DNA of 9,518 nucleotides from Flavobacterium sp. (GTDB lineage Bacteria; Bacteroidota; Bacteroidia; Flavobacteriales; Flavobacteriaceae), in the NCBI GenBank assembly GCA_030152225.1, contig JASLHL010000119.1, positions 1 to 9,518 on the forward strand. The letters are read 5' to 3'. The notes under the pieces are model-generated. The model made no database searches. It was not told the DNA's origin and saw only the letters and a list, made by a program, of their open reading frames with translations. Shown piece after piece: positions 1-6,310 of this stretch (the first letter of the stretch is position 1; each line of letters opens with the position of its first letter). The position numbers and the translations under genes are program-made.

Positions 1-230
1 TTCTTCTTCAGCGATTTCGGTTAATTCTCTTTCTAATAATTAACGAAAGAGTAAATAAATTAACATAATTAAAAGCGATGAATTCGCACTATGTGAATAA
101 ATCTAATGTTATACTATGCTAATTGTGTAAATAAATCTTATTATTATAAGAAATGGAGCTGAAATATAAGAGAAGGGGATGTGAATTCCTTAAAGGAAAA
201 AGGAAAGTCATAAACTTTCTCTATAAGGAG
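1..230. other. Non-coding A+T-rich left edge
   Basis: I see no gene supported here. The first bases are open in short plus frames that stop at about positions 24, 42 and 84, so the tail of an upstream plus-strand gene cannot be excluded, but nothing recognisable is encoded. The stretch holds three similar A+T-rich words, GTAAATAAAT at 51 and 127 and GTGAATAAAT at 93. A weak 6-bp hairpin (GAAAGT/ACTTTC) lies at 203-219. Confidence 0.5.
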
Positions 231-266
231 AAAAAAAGTCTAGTTGTTTTGAGCAACTAGACTTTT
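231..266 (-). terminator. Intrinsic terminator of the FAD oxidoreductase gene
   Basis: A perfect 13-bp stem (AAAAGTCTAGTTG at 234-246 with CAACTAGACTTTT at 254-266, 7-nt loop) begins 18 bases past the stop codon of the minus-strand oxidoreductase. Read on the minus strand, the stem runs into a tract of seven T (complement of 231-237), the classic rho-independent layout. On the plus strand the arm ends in only four T, so termination should be stronger for the minus strand. Confidence 0.85.
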
Positions 267-284
267 GTATAGAAAAGGATTGAT

Positions 285-1844
285 TTACGATAGACTCTCG
301 ACGCATAGTATGGCGCATTTTTCACCATCAATAGCGGCAGATATGATTCCGCCTGCGTATCCTGCACCTTCACCACAAGGATAGAGTCCTTTAATCTGAG
401 GGTGTTCCAATGAGCGATCATCTCGGGGGATTCGCACGGGGGAAGAGGTTCTACTTTCTGGAGCGTGAAGAATGGCATCATTGGTGAAATAGCCTTTCAT
501 GGACTGTCCAAATGCTCGAAACCCCGCTCGCATAATATCGGTTAAGAAAGCAGGAAATACCTCACCTAGTTCTAGCGAAGTTGTACCGGGTAGATAGGAG
601 GTTTTGGGAATGGAGCTCGACACTTTTTTATCTGAAAAATCTACCATACGCTGAGCGGGAACGCGTTGTGTTTCACCAGCTAAAAGGAAGGCTCGCTGTT
701 CAATAGCCTTTTGAAATTCCATTCCAGCTAAAGCACCAAATTTTTCAAAAGGCTTAAAATCCTCCAAGCGCAATTCAACAACAATACCCGAATTGGCTGT
801 TGGCTGATCGCGTTTGGATGGAGACCAACCATTGGTTACAACCTCACCTGGCGCGGTAGCACAAGGGGCAATTACCCCTCCAGGACACATACAAAAAGAA
901 TACATCCCTCGTCCATTGACTTGCTTCACAATGGAATACGGAGCAGGAGGAAGGAATTCACCTCGATAGTCACAAGAGTATTGAATTTGATCAATCAGCG
1001 ATTGTGGATGCTCTGCACGAACACCCAAGGCAAAAGGTTTAGCTTCAATTAAAATATTTTTTCGATCGAGTAATTCATAAATATCCCGAGCAGAGTGTCC
1101 AGTGGCTAATATTACTTTATTAGCCTCAATGGTATCGCCATTTTCCAATAATACGCCTTGTATTTCATTGCCTTGTAAGACGAAGTCAACCACGCGTTTT
1201 TCGAATAGTACTTCTCCGCCAAATTCCTCAATCTTATGACGCATGTCCTGCATGATTTTCGGTAATTTATTGGTTCCGATATGAGGATGAGCCTCTACGA
1301 GAATATCATGTGGTGCACCAAAGGCAACGAGAAGCTCTAGAATGCGATTGATATCACCGCGTTTTTTTGAACGGGTGTATAGTTTACCATCGGAATAGGT
1401 ACCGGCACCTCCTTCTCCAAAACAATAGTTGGAATCGGGGTCAACAAGGTGATCAATATTGATCGCTTTTAAGTCTCTGCGACGTCCGCGAACATCTTTT
1501 CCTCTTTCAATCACAATGGGTTTTACGCCTAATTCAATGAGCTGTAAAGCAGCAAAATAACCCGCAGGTCCCGCTCCAACTACAATCACGCGTTTGGCGT
1601 CTTTGACATTTTTGTAAGCAGGGAAATCAAGGTGTCGGTGTACAATCTCTTCACCCGCAAAAAACACTTGAACTTTCAGGTTGATTTTTACCGCGCGTTG
1701 TCTGGCATCAATGGATCTTTTGAGGATGGTAATGTGCTGAATATCGGAAACAGTACTTCGGATATGTTGAGCAACATGTTGGATGAGTAATTCAGCTGAA
1801 GCAGCAACTTCAGGAAGTACTTGTAACTGTAATTCTTGTGGCAT
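285..1844 (-). CDS. NAD(P)/FAD-dependent oxidoreductase, COG2509 type
   Basis: This is a predicted soluble cytoplasmic flavoprotein of 519 residues, a usual length for the family. After an N-terminal domain of about 80 residues comes a Rossmann FAD-binding motif, VVGAGPAG, at residues 88-95, with the ribose-binding Glu near 113 (VIERG). A glycine-rich CFGEGGAGTYSDGK segment typical of this group follows, then the C-terminal FAD motif GLYPCGEGAGYAGGI at residues 486-500. Homologues are annotated only as uncharacterised FAD-dependent dehydrogenases, so the substrate is unknown. The frame can be read back to a TTG at 1859, but I chose the ATG at 1844 because the resulting start (MPQELQLQVLPE) looks like a natural N-terminus and TTG starts are rare. 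The gene stands alone, with its own terminator at 231-266. A match to the -7 promoter element lies 30 bases upstream. Family assignment is strong; function is not known. Confidence 0.93.
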   Translation of the reverse strand: MPQELQLQVLPEVAASAELLIQHVAQHIRSTVSDIQHITILKRSIDARQRAVKINLKVQVFFAGEEIVHRHLDFPAYKNVKDAKRVIVVGAGPAGYFAALQLIELGVKPIVIERGKDVRGRRRDLKAINIDHLVDPDSNYCFGEGGAGTYSDGKLYTRSKKRGDINRILELLVAFGAPHDILVEAHPHIGTNKLPKIMQDMRHKIEEFGGEVLFEKRVVDFVLQGNEIQGVLLENGDTIEANKVILATGHSARDIYELLDRKNILIEAKPFALGVRAEHPQSLIDQIQYSCDYRGEFLPPAPYSIVKQVNGRGMYSFCMCPGGVIAPCATAPGEVVTNGWSPSKRDQPTANSGIVVELRLEDFKPFEKFGALAGMEFQKAIEQRAFLLAGETQRVPAQRMVDFSDKKVSSSIPKTSYLPGTTSLELGEVFPAFLTDIMRAGFRAFGQSMKGYFTNDAILHAPESRTSSPVRIPRDDRSLEHPQIKGLYPCGEGAGYAGGIISAAIDGEKCAILCVESLS

Positions 1845-1873
1845 TTTTTTATAAAGCAATAAAAATTAAAGCG

Positions 1874-1881
1874 CAAAAATA
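1874..1881 (-). promoter_or_regulatory. Candidate -7 promoter element for the FAD oxidoreductase
   Basis: The minus strand reads TATTTTTG here, an exact match to the Bacteroidota -7 consensus TAnnTTTG. It would place the transcript start near 1868, giving a leader of about 24 nt to the ATG at 1844. No good -33 TTTG is present at the usual 18-20 base spacing, so the call rests on one element only. Confidence 0.4.
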
Positions 1882-2272
1882 CATTAAAAAAGCAAACAAT
1901 ATAGATCCAAGTAACCGTCGGTATAAAAAAAAATAAGGAATGAGGTTTTGTATGGTATATTTTTGATTAGTAGGCTATTGTGTTTGGTTTTATTTTCTTT
2001 TTAAAGGAGGTATTCCTCTGTTTGTTGTGGTATTGCCAATGAAAGAAGATAGTCGATTAGGAAAAGAACTTTATTGTGTAAATCACAAGAGAAGGAGGGA
2101 GGTATTTTTGTTTGAAGGAGAATCAAATCCAGTATGGATTAAATGATCTGCTGGACATGGCGCTGTCATCCGTGTGCTGTTGTACTTGCTATACGCCTCC
2201 GTCGAGGAGAAAAAGAATGTAAAAAACACTTTTTTTACATCCTACTGTCATAGCGTTGTCATTCCTAAGTTG
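1882..2272. other. Long intergenic region, gene content not recognised
   Basis: No supported gene lies between the oxidoreductase and tag. A plus-strand frame is open from 1967 to 2143, with an ATG at 2039. It meets a TGA at 2144-2146, then stays open in the same frame to about 2284, but the translation resembles nothing I know. An isolated AAAGGAGG (2003-2010) has no suitable start behind it. TATTTTTG words at 1958-1965 and 2103-2110 match the -7 consensus without a -33 partner. The block 2151-2210 is about 57% G+C, far above its surroundings, and is followed by an A/T hairpin. It could be a gene remnant, an unrecognised small RNA or simply spacer. Confidence 0.4.
2217..2240. repeat. A/T-rich inverted repeat upstream of tag
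   Basis: Perfect 10-bp arms, ATGTAAAAAA (2217-2226) and TTTTTTACAT (2231-2240), surround a 4-nt loop. The A and T tracts inside the arms resemble the window's terminators at 231-266 and 4058-4101, but the G+C core is missing. It may be a weak terminator for a transcript entering from the left, or a protein-binding dyad 87 bases before the tag start. Confidence 0.5.
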
Positions 2273-2280
2273 TATTTTTG
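2273..2280 (+). promoter_or_regulatory. Candidate -7 promoter element for tag
   Basis: TATTTTTG matches TAnnTTTG exactly and would start a transcript near 2286, about 40 nt before the tag ATG. The nearest TTG (2255-2257) is only 15 bases upstream, short of the usual spacing, so the -33 element is doubtful. Confidence 0.4.
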
Positions 2281-2326
2281 GTAGGAAGTTCCGATTATGG
2301 AATGAATCCTTTTAAACCTAGATACG

Positions 2327-2884
2327 ATGTCTTATTGCGATACAATAGAACAATTAACGGGCGAACGAAAAGCCCTCCACAAAAAATACCACGATCACCA
2401 CTATGGTTTCCCCATTCACGACGACAATGAATTATTTGGGCGTTTACTGATGGAAATTAACCAAGCGGGACTGAGTTGGGAAACCATTCTCAAAAAGGAA
2501 GAAGCCTTTCGATTGGCGTATAGTAACTTTGATATTCAAGTCGTTGCCGCCTACACAGAAGAAGATCGCCTGCGCTTGATGCAAGATGCGGGAATCATTC
2601 GCAACCGCCTTAAAATCAATGCGGCAATTGAAAATGCCAAGGAGATACTAGTCTTGCAAAGTGAATTTGGCTCATTTGAAAATTGGTTGAAACACCATCA
2701 TCCAAAGACCAAAGAAGAATGGGTAAAATTATTCAAAAAGCACTTCCGCTTTACAGGGGGAGAAATCGTCAATGAGTTTTTAATGAGTACGGGTTATTTA
2801 AAAGGAGCGCATACGGAAACTTGTCCACTATATGCCGTGGTTTTACAACAGCAACCCCCTTGGCTAGTTGAAGATGAAAAATAG
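2327..2884 (+). CDS. tag: DNA-3-methyladenine glycosylase I
   Basis: This base-excision repair enzyme removes 3-methyladenine from alkylated DNA. At 185 residues it is close in length to the E. coli Tag protein. All four zinc-snap ligands known from E. coli Tag can be aligned: Cys4, His22 (in YHDHHYG), His162 and Cys166 (HTETC, the same HxxxC spacing). The active-site Glu is Glu43 in MEINQAGLSW, and the stacking Trp of the same motif is Trp51. The block LMQDAGIIRNRLKINAAIENA (about residues 84-104) is the conserved core of the helix-hairpin-helix-fold glycosylase. The ATG at 2327 puts Cys4 at the expected place, which fixes the start. The gene appears monocistronic. The next gene on the same strand begins 192 bases later, with no obvious terminator between them. 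Confidence 0.96.
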   Translation: MSYCDTIEQLTGERKALHKKYHDHHYGFPIHDDNELFGRLLMEINQAGLSWETILKKEEAFRLAYSNFDIQVVAAYTEEDRLRLMQDAGIIRNRLKINAAIENAKEILVLQSEFGSFENWLKHHHPKTKEEWVKLFKKHFRFTGGEIVNEFLMSTGYLKGAHTETCPLYAVVLQQQPPWLVEDEK

Positions 2885-3076
2885 ATATTTGATTGATTAT
2901 CAGGGTGGTGATTCTTTTATTTGCTGTTAAGTTTTTCCTATAACTCCTTTGTTTTCTTGCTATACCCATCTTTTTTCGCTATTTTTATAGCATCCTTGAA
3001 ATCAAAAAGCGATGATTCTTACCAAAAACGCAAGTGATTTTAAGGTTTAGTATTCAAGTAAACCAAAACAGAACAG

Positions 3077-4060
3077 ATGGAATTTAGAAAATTAGGAACT
3101 TCTGCTATAGAAGTTTCCGCAATTACCTTTGGTGCTTGGGCAGCAGGGGGATGGATGTGGGGAAGTACTGATCGAAAAGAAGCAGTAGAAGCTATGGTTG
3201 CCGCACATCGCGAAGGGATGACCACCATTGATACGGCACCTATTTATGGTCAAGGCGTAAGTGAAGAAATTGTCGGTGAAGCGATCAAGGGACTTGCACG
3301 AGATCAAGTACAATTATTAACGAAGTTTGGCATGCGCTGGGACTTAGCAGCACCTCAAGGTACTTTTGTCATGAATAGTCAGGACAATAAGGGAAAGGAT
3401 ATTGCCATTTATAAATACGCGAGTAAAGCAAGTGTACTCAAAGAAGTGGAAGACAGTTTGAAGCGATTGGGAACGGATTATATCGATTTACTGCAAATTC
3501 ATTGGCCTGATGTTACAACGCCTATTGCAGAAACTATGGAAGCGATGGAATTGTTGATTCAACAAGGCAAAATTCGCGCAGCAGGTGTGAGTAATTATTC
3601 CGTTGAACAGGTGAAAGAAGCTCGAAATACCCTAGGTATTGTCAGCAATCAAGTTCCTTATAGTATGCTCAATCGCGCTATTGAAACGGATTTAGTACCC
3701 TATGCCTTAGCGCATGATTTGAGTATCATCGCCTATAGCCCAATGGAAAGAGGGCTCTTGACAGGTAAGTACTTCAAAGCGAATGCCTTCGAATCAGGCG
3801 ATCACCGCTCGGGGTATTTTGCGCAGTTTGACTTGAAAAAAGTGGAAAACTTTTTAGAGGAAATCCGCCCCTTAGCTGAAGAAAAAAGAGCAACATTTGC
3901 TCAATTGGTCTTGCGTTGGACCACTTTGCAACCCGCTATTACAGTGACGTTGGCAGGTGCACGAAATGCACAACAAGCCATAGCCAATGCACAAGCCATG
4001 CAGATTCAGTTGAATCAAGATGAAATCGATTTTATGAATCGCGCTTTAGCAAAAATATAA
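3077..4060 (+). CDS. Aldo/keto reductase
   Basis: This is a 327-residue cytoplasmic (alpha/beta)8-barrel oxidoreductase, expected to use NADPH to reduce aldehydes or ketones. The catalytic tetrad is complete: Asp52 and Tyr57 in IDTAPIYG, Lys83 in LLTKFG and His142 in LLQIHWPD. Later motifs GVSNYSVEQ and YSPMERGLLTGKY are the usual substrate- and cofactor-loop signatures, and the C-terminal VTLAGARNAQQAIANA binds the cofactor phosphate region. The N-terminus (MEFRKLGTSAIEVSAITFG) resembles the AKR11 group (YhdN/IolS), but I cannot name the substrate. The ATG at 3077 gives the standard N-terminus. No strong promoter is visible; TATTTTTA at 2980-2987, 20 bases after a TTG at 2957, is a weak candidate. 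The stop codon is built into the terminator shared with the convergent acetyltransferase gene. Confidence 0.95.
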   Translation: MEFRKLGTSAIEVSAITFGAWAAGGWMWGSTDRKEAVEAMVAAHREGMTTIDTAPIYGQGVSEEIVGEAIKGLARDQVQLLTKFGMRWDLAAPQGTFVMNSQDNKGKDIAIYKYASKASVLKEVEDSLKRLGTDYIDLLQIHWPDVTTPIAETMEAMELLIQQGKIRAAGVSNYSVEQVKEARNTLGIVSNQVPYSMLNRAIETDLVPYALAHDLSIIAYSPMERGLLTGKYFKANAFESGDHRSGYFAQFDLKKVENFLEEIRPLAEEKRATFAQLVLRWTTLQPAITVTLAGARNAQQAIANAQAMQIQLNQDEIDFMNRALAKI

Positions 4061-4102
4061 AAGTAAAAAAGGGAGTTCACAAACTCCCTTTTTTACTTTT
4101 AT
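4057..4102. terminator. Bidirectional terminator between convergent genes
   Basis: A perfect 21-bp stem has arms at 4057-4077 and 4082-4102, with a CACA loop. The core is GGGAGTT/AACTCCC, flanked by A6 and T6 tracts inside the arms, so both strands end in a T-rich arm. It fills the entire gap between the aldo/keto reductase stop (4058-4060) and the acetyltransferase stop (4102-4104), and includes one whole stop codon and the last base of the other. It should serve both transcripts. Confidence 0.92.
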
Positions 4103-4611
4103 TATGCTTCTTTCCAACGAACCAGCAGGTAAGCAGGTTGGCCAAAAGGAGCTAGCAATGTGTCCTTTAAAATCTCAAATCCCCATGTCTTGAAATGAGG
4201 AAGTAGAGGATCATCTTGTAAAACCTCCAACCAAATCGCATCGTATTGACGGGTTAAAGAAAGGGTTTTATTCCACAGGGAAGCGCGTATTGCTTCTTCG
4301 TTGTGCTCAGGTAAGAGGTAAAATGAAGCGAGATTGATCACTTTTTTGTCTGCCAATGCGGGCTGATCTACCTGTTTAATCATCACATAACCTGCGGGAA
4401 TGTCTGCGTGGTATACGGTTAGCATTTGCGTACTGAGATCGTTGAGTTCTAAAATAGTTGCTTTGTGATCGAGTTGCTGTGCGAGGTATTGATTTAATGG
4501 AGCGTCTTCTACTTTTGACGCATACATACCCTTAATTTGGGCTTCTCTTAGTTGAAAAAGAAGACGTAATCCGTCTTCTGTGGCTATCGTAAATTTTGAT
4601 ATAATACTCAT
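4102..4611 (-). CDS. Divergent GNAT-like N-acetyltransferase
   Basis: This 169-residue protein has the secondary-structure order of a Gcn5-related acetyltransferase. It has an N-terminal helix pair (LRLLFQLREAQIKGMYASKV), a strand carrying IPAGYVMIKQ (residues 71-80), a putative beta-4 INLASFYLLPEH (92-103) followed by a helix, then IWLEVLQDDPLLPHFKTWGF (126-145) ending in the usual FxxxGF block. The acetyl-CoA pyrophosphate loop (Q/R-x-x-G-x-G/A) normally found after beta-4 is replaced by PEHNEEAIRAS, so CoA binding may be altered or lost. The ATG at 4611 follows a -7 element by 20 bases. The gene lies 69 bases behind the MocR regulator on the same strand, and a motif shared with the mocR promoter precedes it, so it may be a MocR target. 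Substrate unknown. Confidence 0.75.
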   Translation of the reverse strand: MSIISKFTIATEDGLRLLFQLREAQIKGMYASKVEDAPLNQYLAQQLDHKATILELNDLSTQMLTVYHADIPAGYVMIKQVDQPALADKKVINLASFYLLPEHNEEAIRASLWNKTLSLTRQYDAIWLEVLQDDPLLPHFKTWGFEILKDTLLAPFGQPAYLLVRWKEA

Positions 4612-4630
4612 ACTGAATCGTGTTTATACA

Positions 4631-4638
4631 CAAAGATA
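4631..4638 (-). promoter_or_regulatory. -7 promoter element for the GNAT-like gene
   Basis: The minus strand reads TATCTTTG, an exact TAnnTTTG match, predicting a start near 4625 and a 14-nt leader. There is no TTTG at the -33 position; a MocR-motif-like sequence (4658-4667) occupies that place instead, as expected of a promoter that needs an activator. Confidence 0.5.
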
Positions 4639-4657
4639 GCAGAAGAAAGCTAATATT

Positions 4658-4691
4658 TTTCGATACAGTATGGGTAAAAGTTATCGGTACA
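4658..4691 (-). promoter_or_regulatory. Two direct copies of a putative MocR-binding motif
   Basis: On the minus strand, TGTACCGATA (4691-4682) and TGTATCGAAA (4667-4658) lie in the same orientation, 24 bases apart. The first is identical over 10 bases to a site in the mocR promoter (6173-6164). It overlaps the last codons and stop of mocR, so coding constraint could explain part of it; the second lies in the intergenic gap. Their role as operators is an inference. Confidence 0.4.
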
Positions 4692-6114
4692 TTGTTATTT
4701 TCAATTGATCGCCTAAGGCTTTAATGAGAGCGAGATCTTCGGGTGTAATACGCTGGGCATACACCGCTCTGAAGTTTGATTCGTAAGCGGTAGTAAAAGA
4801 GAATGTTTCTCCAGGGGTTAGGCTAATTCCAAGGGATGTACAATGGGTATAAAAAGCTTCCTTATCTGTTGTAGCAGGTAGTTGTCCCCAAATGCTATAG
4901 CCACCTTTAGGTGCTTGCACTGTGAGGGCATCGGGAGAAGGAGAAGGGAAAGAAGCGTTGAATTGACGAACCAATTGCATTGCCTGTCGCTCTAAATTTT
5001 GGCGAAAGATACGCAAGTGCTTGTCATAGCTAGGAAGTTGTAATAATCGGATTATAACCTCCTGATTGAGAGGAGAAACCGATCGACCTAGGGCAAATTT
5101 CAATCGCTCCGCTTGGGCAAAGTACTTTCCTGCAGCTAGCCATCCCAAACGCAAACCTGGGGCAACTGTCTTGGAAAAGGAAGAAAAGGTCAACACCAAT
5201 CCACGGGTGTCGAAATTCTTGATATTAATCGGGCGTTCTCCTTGAAAATATAGGTCTCCATAAATGTCATTTTCCAAAATAGGCATTTGATATTGTACCG
5301 CGAGTTGATAGAGTTTTTCTTTGTTCTCCTCAGTAAGGAGAATGCCTGTCGGATTGTGGAAATTAGGCGTAACAACAAGGGCCTTAATGGCGTGTTGACC
5401 ACACATTTTTTTTAAGTAATTCAAATCTAATCCCTCCTTTGGGCGTACGGGAATCTCCAGTGCACGCAAACGCAAACGGGCAATGACTTCCAAAACGGAG
5501 AATACACACGGACTTTCTACAGCAATAATATCCTGTGGGGTGGTTACAGCTGCTAATCCAATATATAACGCTTGTAGAGCACCATCGGTGATGATTAGTT
5601 CATCCGCTTGCAGTTGTGCCCCGTGTAAGGATGCTCTTTTGATCAGTAGGGCATGGAGCTCTTCTGATCCGGTATTGGGATAATAGTGGAGCAAAGTCGT
5701 ATTCTTCTCGCGAATGACTTCTTGCATCGTCTTTAAGACTAAGGCATGGGGAATAAAGGTTGTTGCAGGTGCGGCAATGTACAAAGACGATTGTTCGCTA
5801 TGTTCTAATCGACGCGTAGTTAGTGCTATCTTTTGGTTAAAAACCGCATCGCGCGGTATAGTTGGTAAATCAGGCGTTTGAATCTGACTCCGATCTGCCA
5901 AAGAAGGAGCTACCACATAGCCTGAACGGGGTATACTCTTTACTAATCCCTTGAATACAAGGTAATCATAACCACTTTGAACGGAACTTGTACTCAGTTG
6001 ATAGGTTTCCTTAATCGCTCGTACAGTGGGAAGCGCATCTCCTGCTTGTAGATGCCCCTTTTCAATCGCTTCCTCTAGTTTAGCGGTGAATATTTCGTAT
6101 TTGTACTTTTTCAC
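4681..6114 (-). CDS. MocR-family PLP-dependent transcriptional regulator
   Basis: This is a GntR-type winged-helix DNA-binding domain (about residues 1-70, with GDALPTVRAIKETYQLSTSSV as the recognition region) fused to a fold-type I aminotransferase domain. The aminotransferase residues are intact: Asn254 in NFHNPTG, Asp283 and Tyr285 in ENDIYGDLYF, the aldimine Lys315 in SSFSKT and Arg322 in GLRLGW. The protein therefore probably binds pyridoxal phosphate and senses an amine or amino-acid ligand. The frame extends upstream to a TTG at 6150, but I prefer the GTG at 6114 (477 residues). It starts the protein just before the first helix of the wHTH, whereas the extension would overlap the promoter and a 10-bp inverted repeat. 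Transcription of this family is usually autoregulated, and operator-like sequence is present upstream. The acetyltransferase gene follows 69 bases downstream and the NTF2-like gene is divergent. The ligand cannot be told from sequence. Confidence 0.93.
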   Translation of the reverse strand: MKKYKYEIFTAKLEEAIEKGHLQAGDALPTVRAIKETYQLSTSSVQSGYDYLVFKGLVKSIPRSGYVVAPSLADRSQIQTPDLPTIPRDAVFNQKIALTTRRLEHSEQSSLYIAAPATTFIPHALVLKTMQEVIREKNTTLLHYYPNTGSEELHALLIKRASLHGAQLQADELIITDGALQALYIGLAAVTTPQDIIAVESPCVFSVLEVIARLRLRALEIPVRPKEGLDLNYLKKMCGQHAIKALVVTPNFHNPTGILLTEENKEKLYQLAVQYQMPILENDIYGDLYFQGERPINIKNFDTRGLVLTFSSFSKTVAPGLRLGWLAAGKYFAQAERLKFALGRSVSPLNQEVIIRLLQLPSYDKHLRIFRQNLERQAMQLVRQFNASFPSPSPDALTVQAPKGGYSIWGQLPATTDKEAFYTHCTSLGISLTPGETFSFTTAYESNFRAVYAQRITPEDLALIKALGDQLKITMYR

Positions 6115-6124
6115 GTGGTTTTGA

Positions 6125-6179
6125 ATCAACTGTATGGAGTAAATATACAATTTTTGACTTTTATATCGGTACAGTTGAT
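6125..6179. promoter_or_regulatory. mocR promoter/operator region with long inverted repeat
   Basis: Perfect 10-bp arms, ATCAACTGTA (6125-6134) and TACAGTTGAT (6170-6179), lie 45 bases apart centre to centre. Between them the minus strand carries TATATTTA (6147-6140), a 7/8 match to the -7 element. Sixteen bases further upstream is TGTACCGATA (6173-6164), which overlaps the right arm and recurs exactly at the mocR/GNAT junction. The arrangement looks like a regulator binding both sides of its own promoter; this is inferred from position and symmetry. Confidence 0.5.
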
Positions 6180-6212
6180 GAAGAGGATGGATATCCTTTA
6201 TGTGGATCCTTT

Positions 6213-6242
6213 TTTGTCAAATACTCCTTGGTGCTGTATTTG
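6213..6242 (+). promoter_or_regulatory. Promoter of the NTF2-like gene
   Basis: TTTG (6213-6216) and TGTATTTG (6235-6242, 7/8 match to TAnnTTTG) are separated by 18 bases, a normal Bacteroidota -33/-7 spacing. The transcript would start near 6248, leaving a leader of about 63 nt. Confidence 0.6.
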
Positions 6243-6257
6243 ATAACAATTGTTATC
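6242..6257. promoter_or_regulatory. Perfect 16-bp palindrome, probable repressor operator
   Basis: GATAACAATTGTTATC is its own reverse complement. It overlaps the last base of the -7 element and the predicted start site of the NTF2-like gene, the classic position for steric repression. The ACAATTGT centre resembles MarR-type operators and the GATAA ends recall Fur-like boxes, but no such regulator is encoded in the window, so the binding protein is unknown. Confidence 0.55.
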
Positions 6258-6310
6258 GTTAAGGTACCGCTGATTTTTCACCTTTGTCTTGTTTAATCAA
6301 AGCAGTAAAA

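Noticed and set aside
51..136. Three GTRAATAAAT words as an iteron-like array
   Set aside because: Spacing is irregular (42 and 34 bases) and the words are low-complexity A+T sequence, so chance is likely.
1845..1859. Five-residue N-terminal extension of the FAD oxidoreductase
   Set aside because: It starts at TTG, and the ATG at 1844 gives a more natural N-terminus and a workable leader after the candidate promoter.
2039..2146. A 35-codon frame in the gap before tag
   Set aside because: The nearby AAAGGAGG is about 30 bases upstream, codon use (AGA AGG AGG) is unlike the neighbours, and the product is unrecognisable; kept only as an observation.
2978..2991. Small hairpin GCTAT-TTTT-ATAGC between tag and the aldo/keto reductase gene
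   Set aside because: The stem has only 5 bp and there is no T tract after it on either strand, so it is not a credible terminator.
6115..6150. Twelve-residue extension of the MocR protein from a TTG
   Set aside because: The extra residues lie outside the winged-helix domain and would overlap the -7 element and one arm of the inverted repeat; the GTG at 6114 fits better.
6181..6215. Possible terminator or attenuator (AGGAT with ATCCTTTTTT)
   Set aside because: The pairing is short with a wobble and a long loop, and no plus-strand transcript is expected to reach it; the T run is better explained as part of the -33 element.
6284..6310. Nine-residue extension of the NTF2-like protein from a TTG
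   Set aside because: The ATG at 6311 begins the first predicted helix, and TTG starts are unlikely here.
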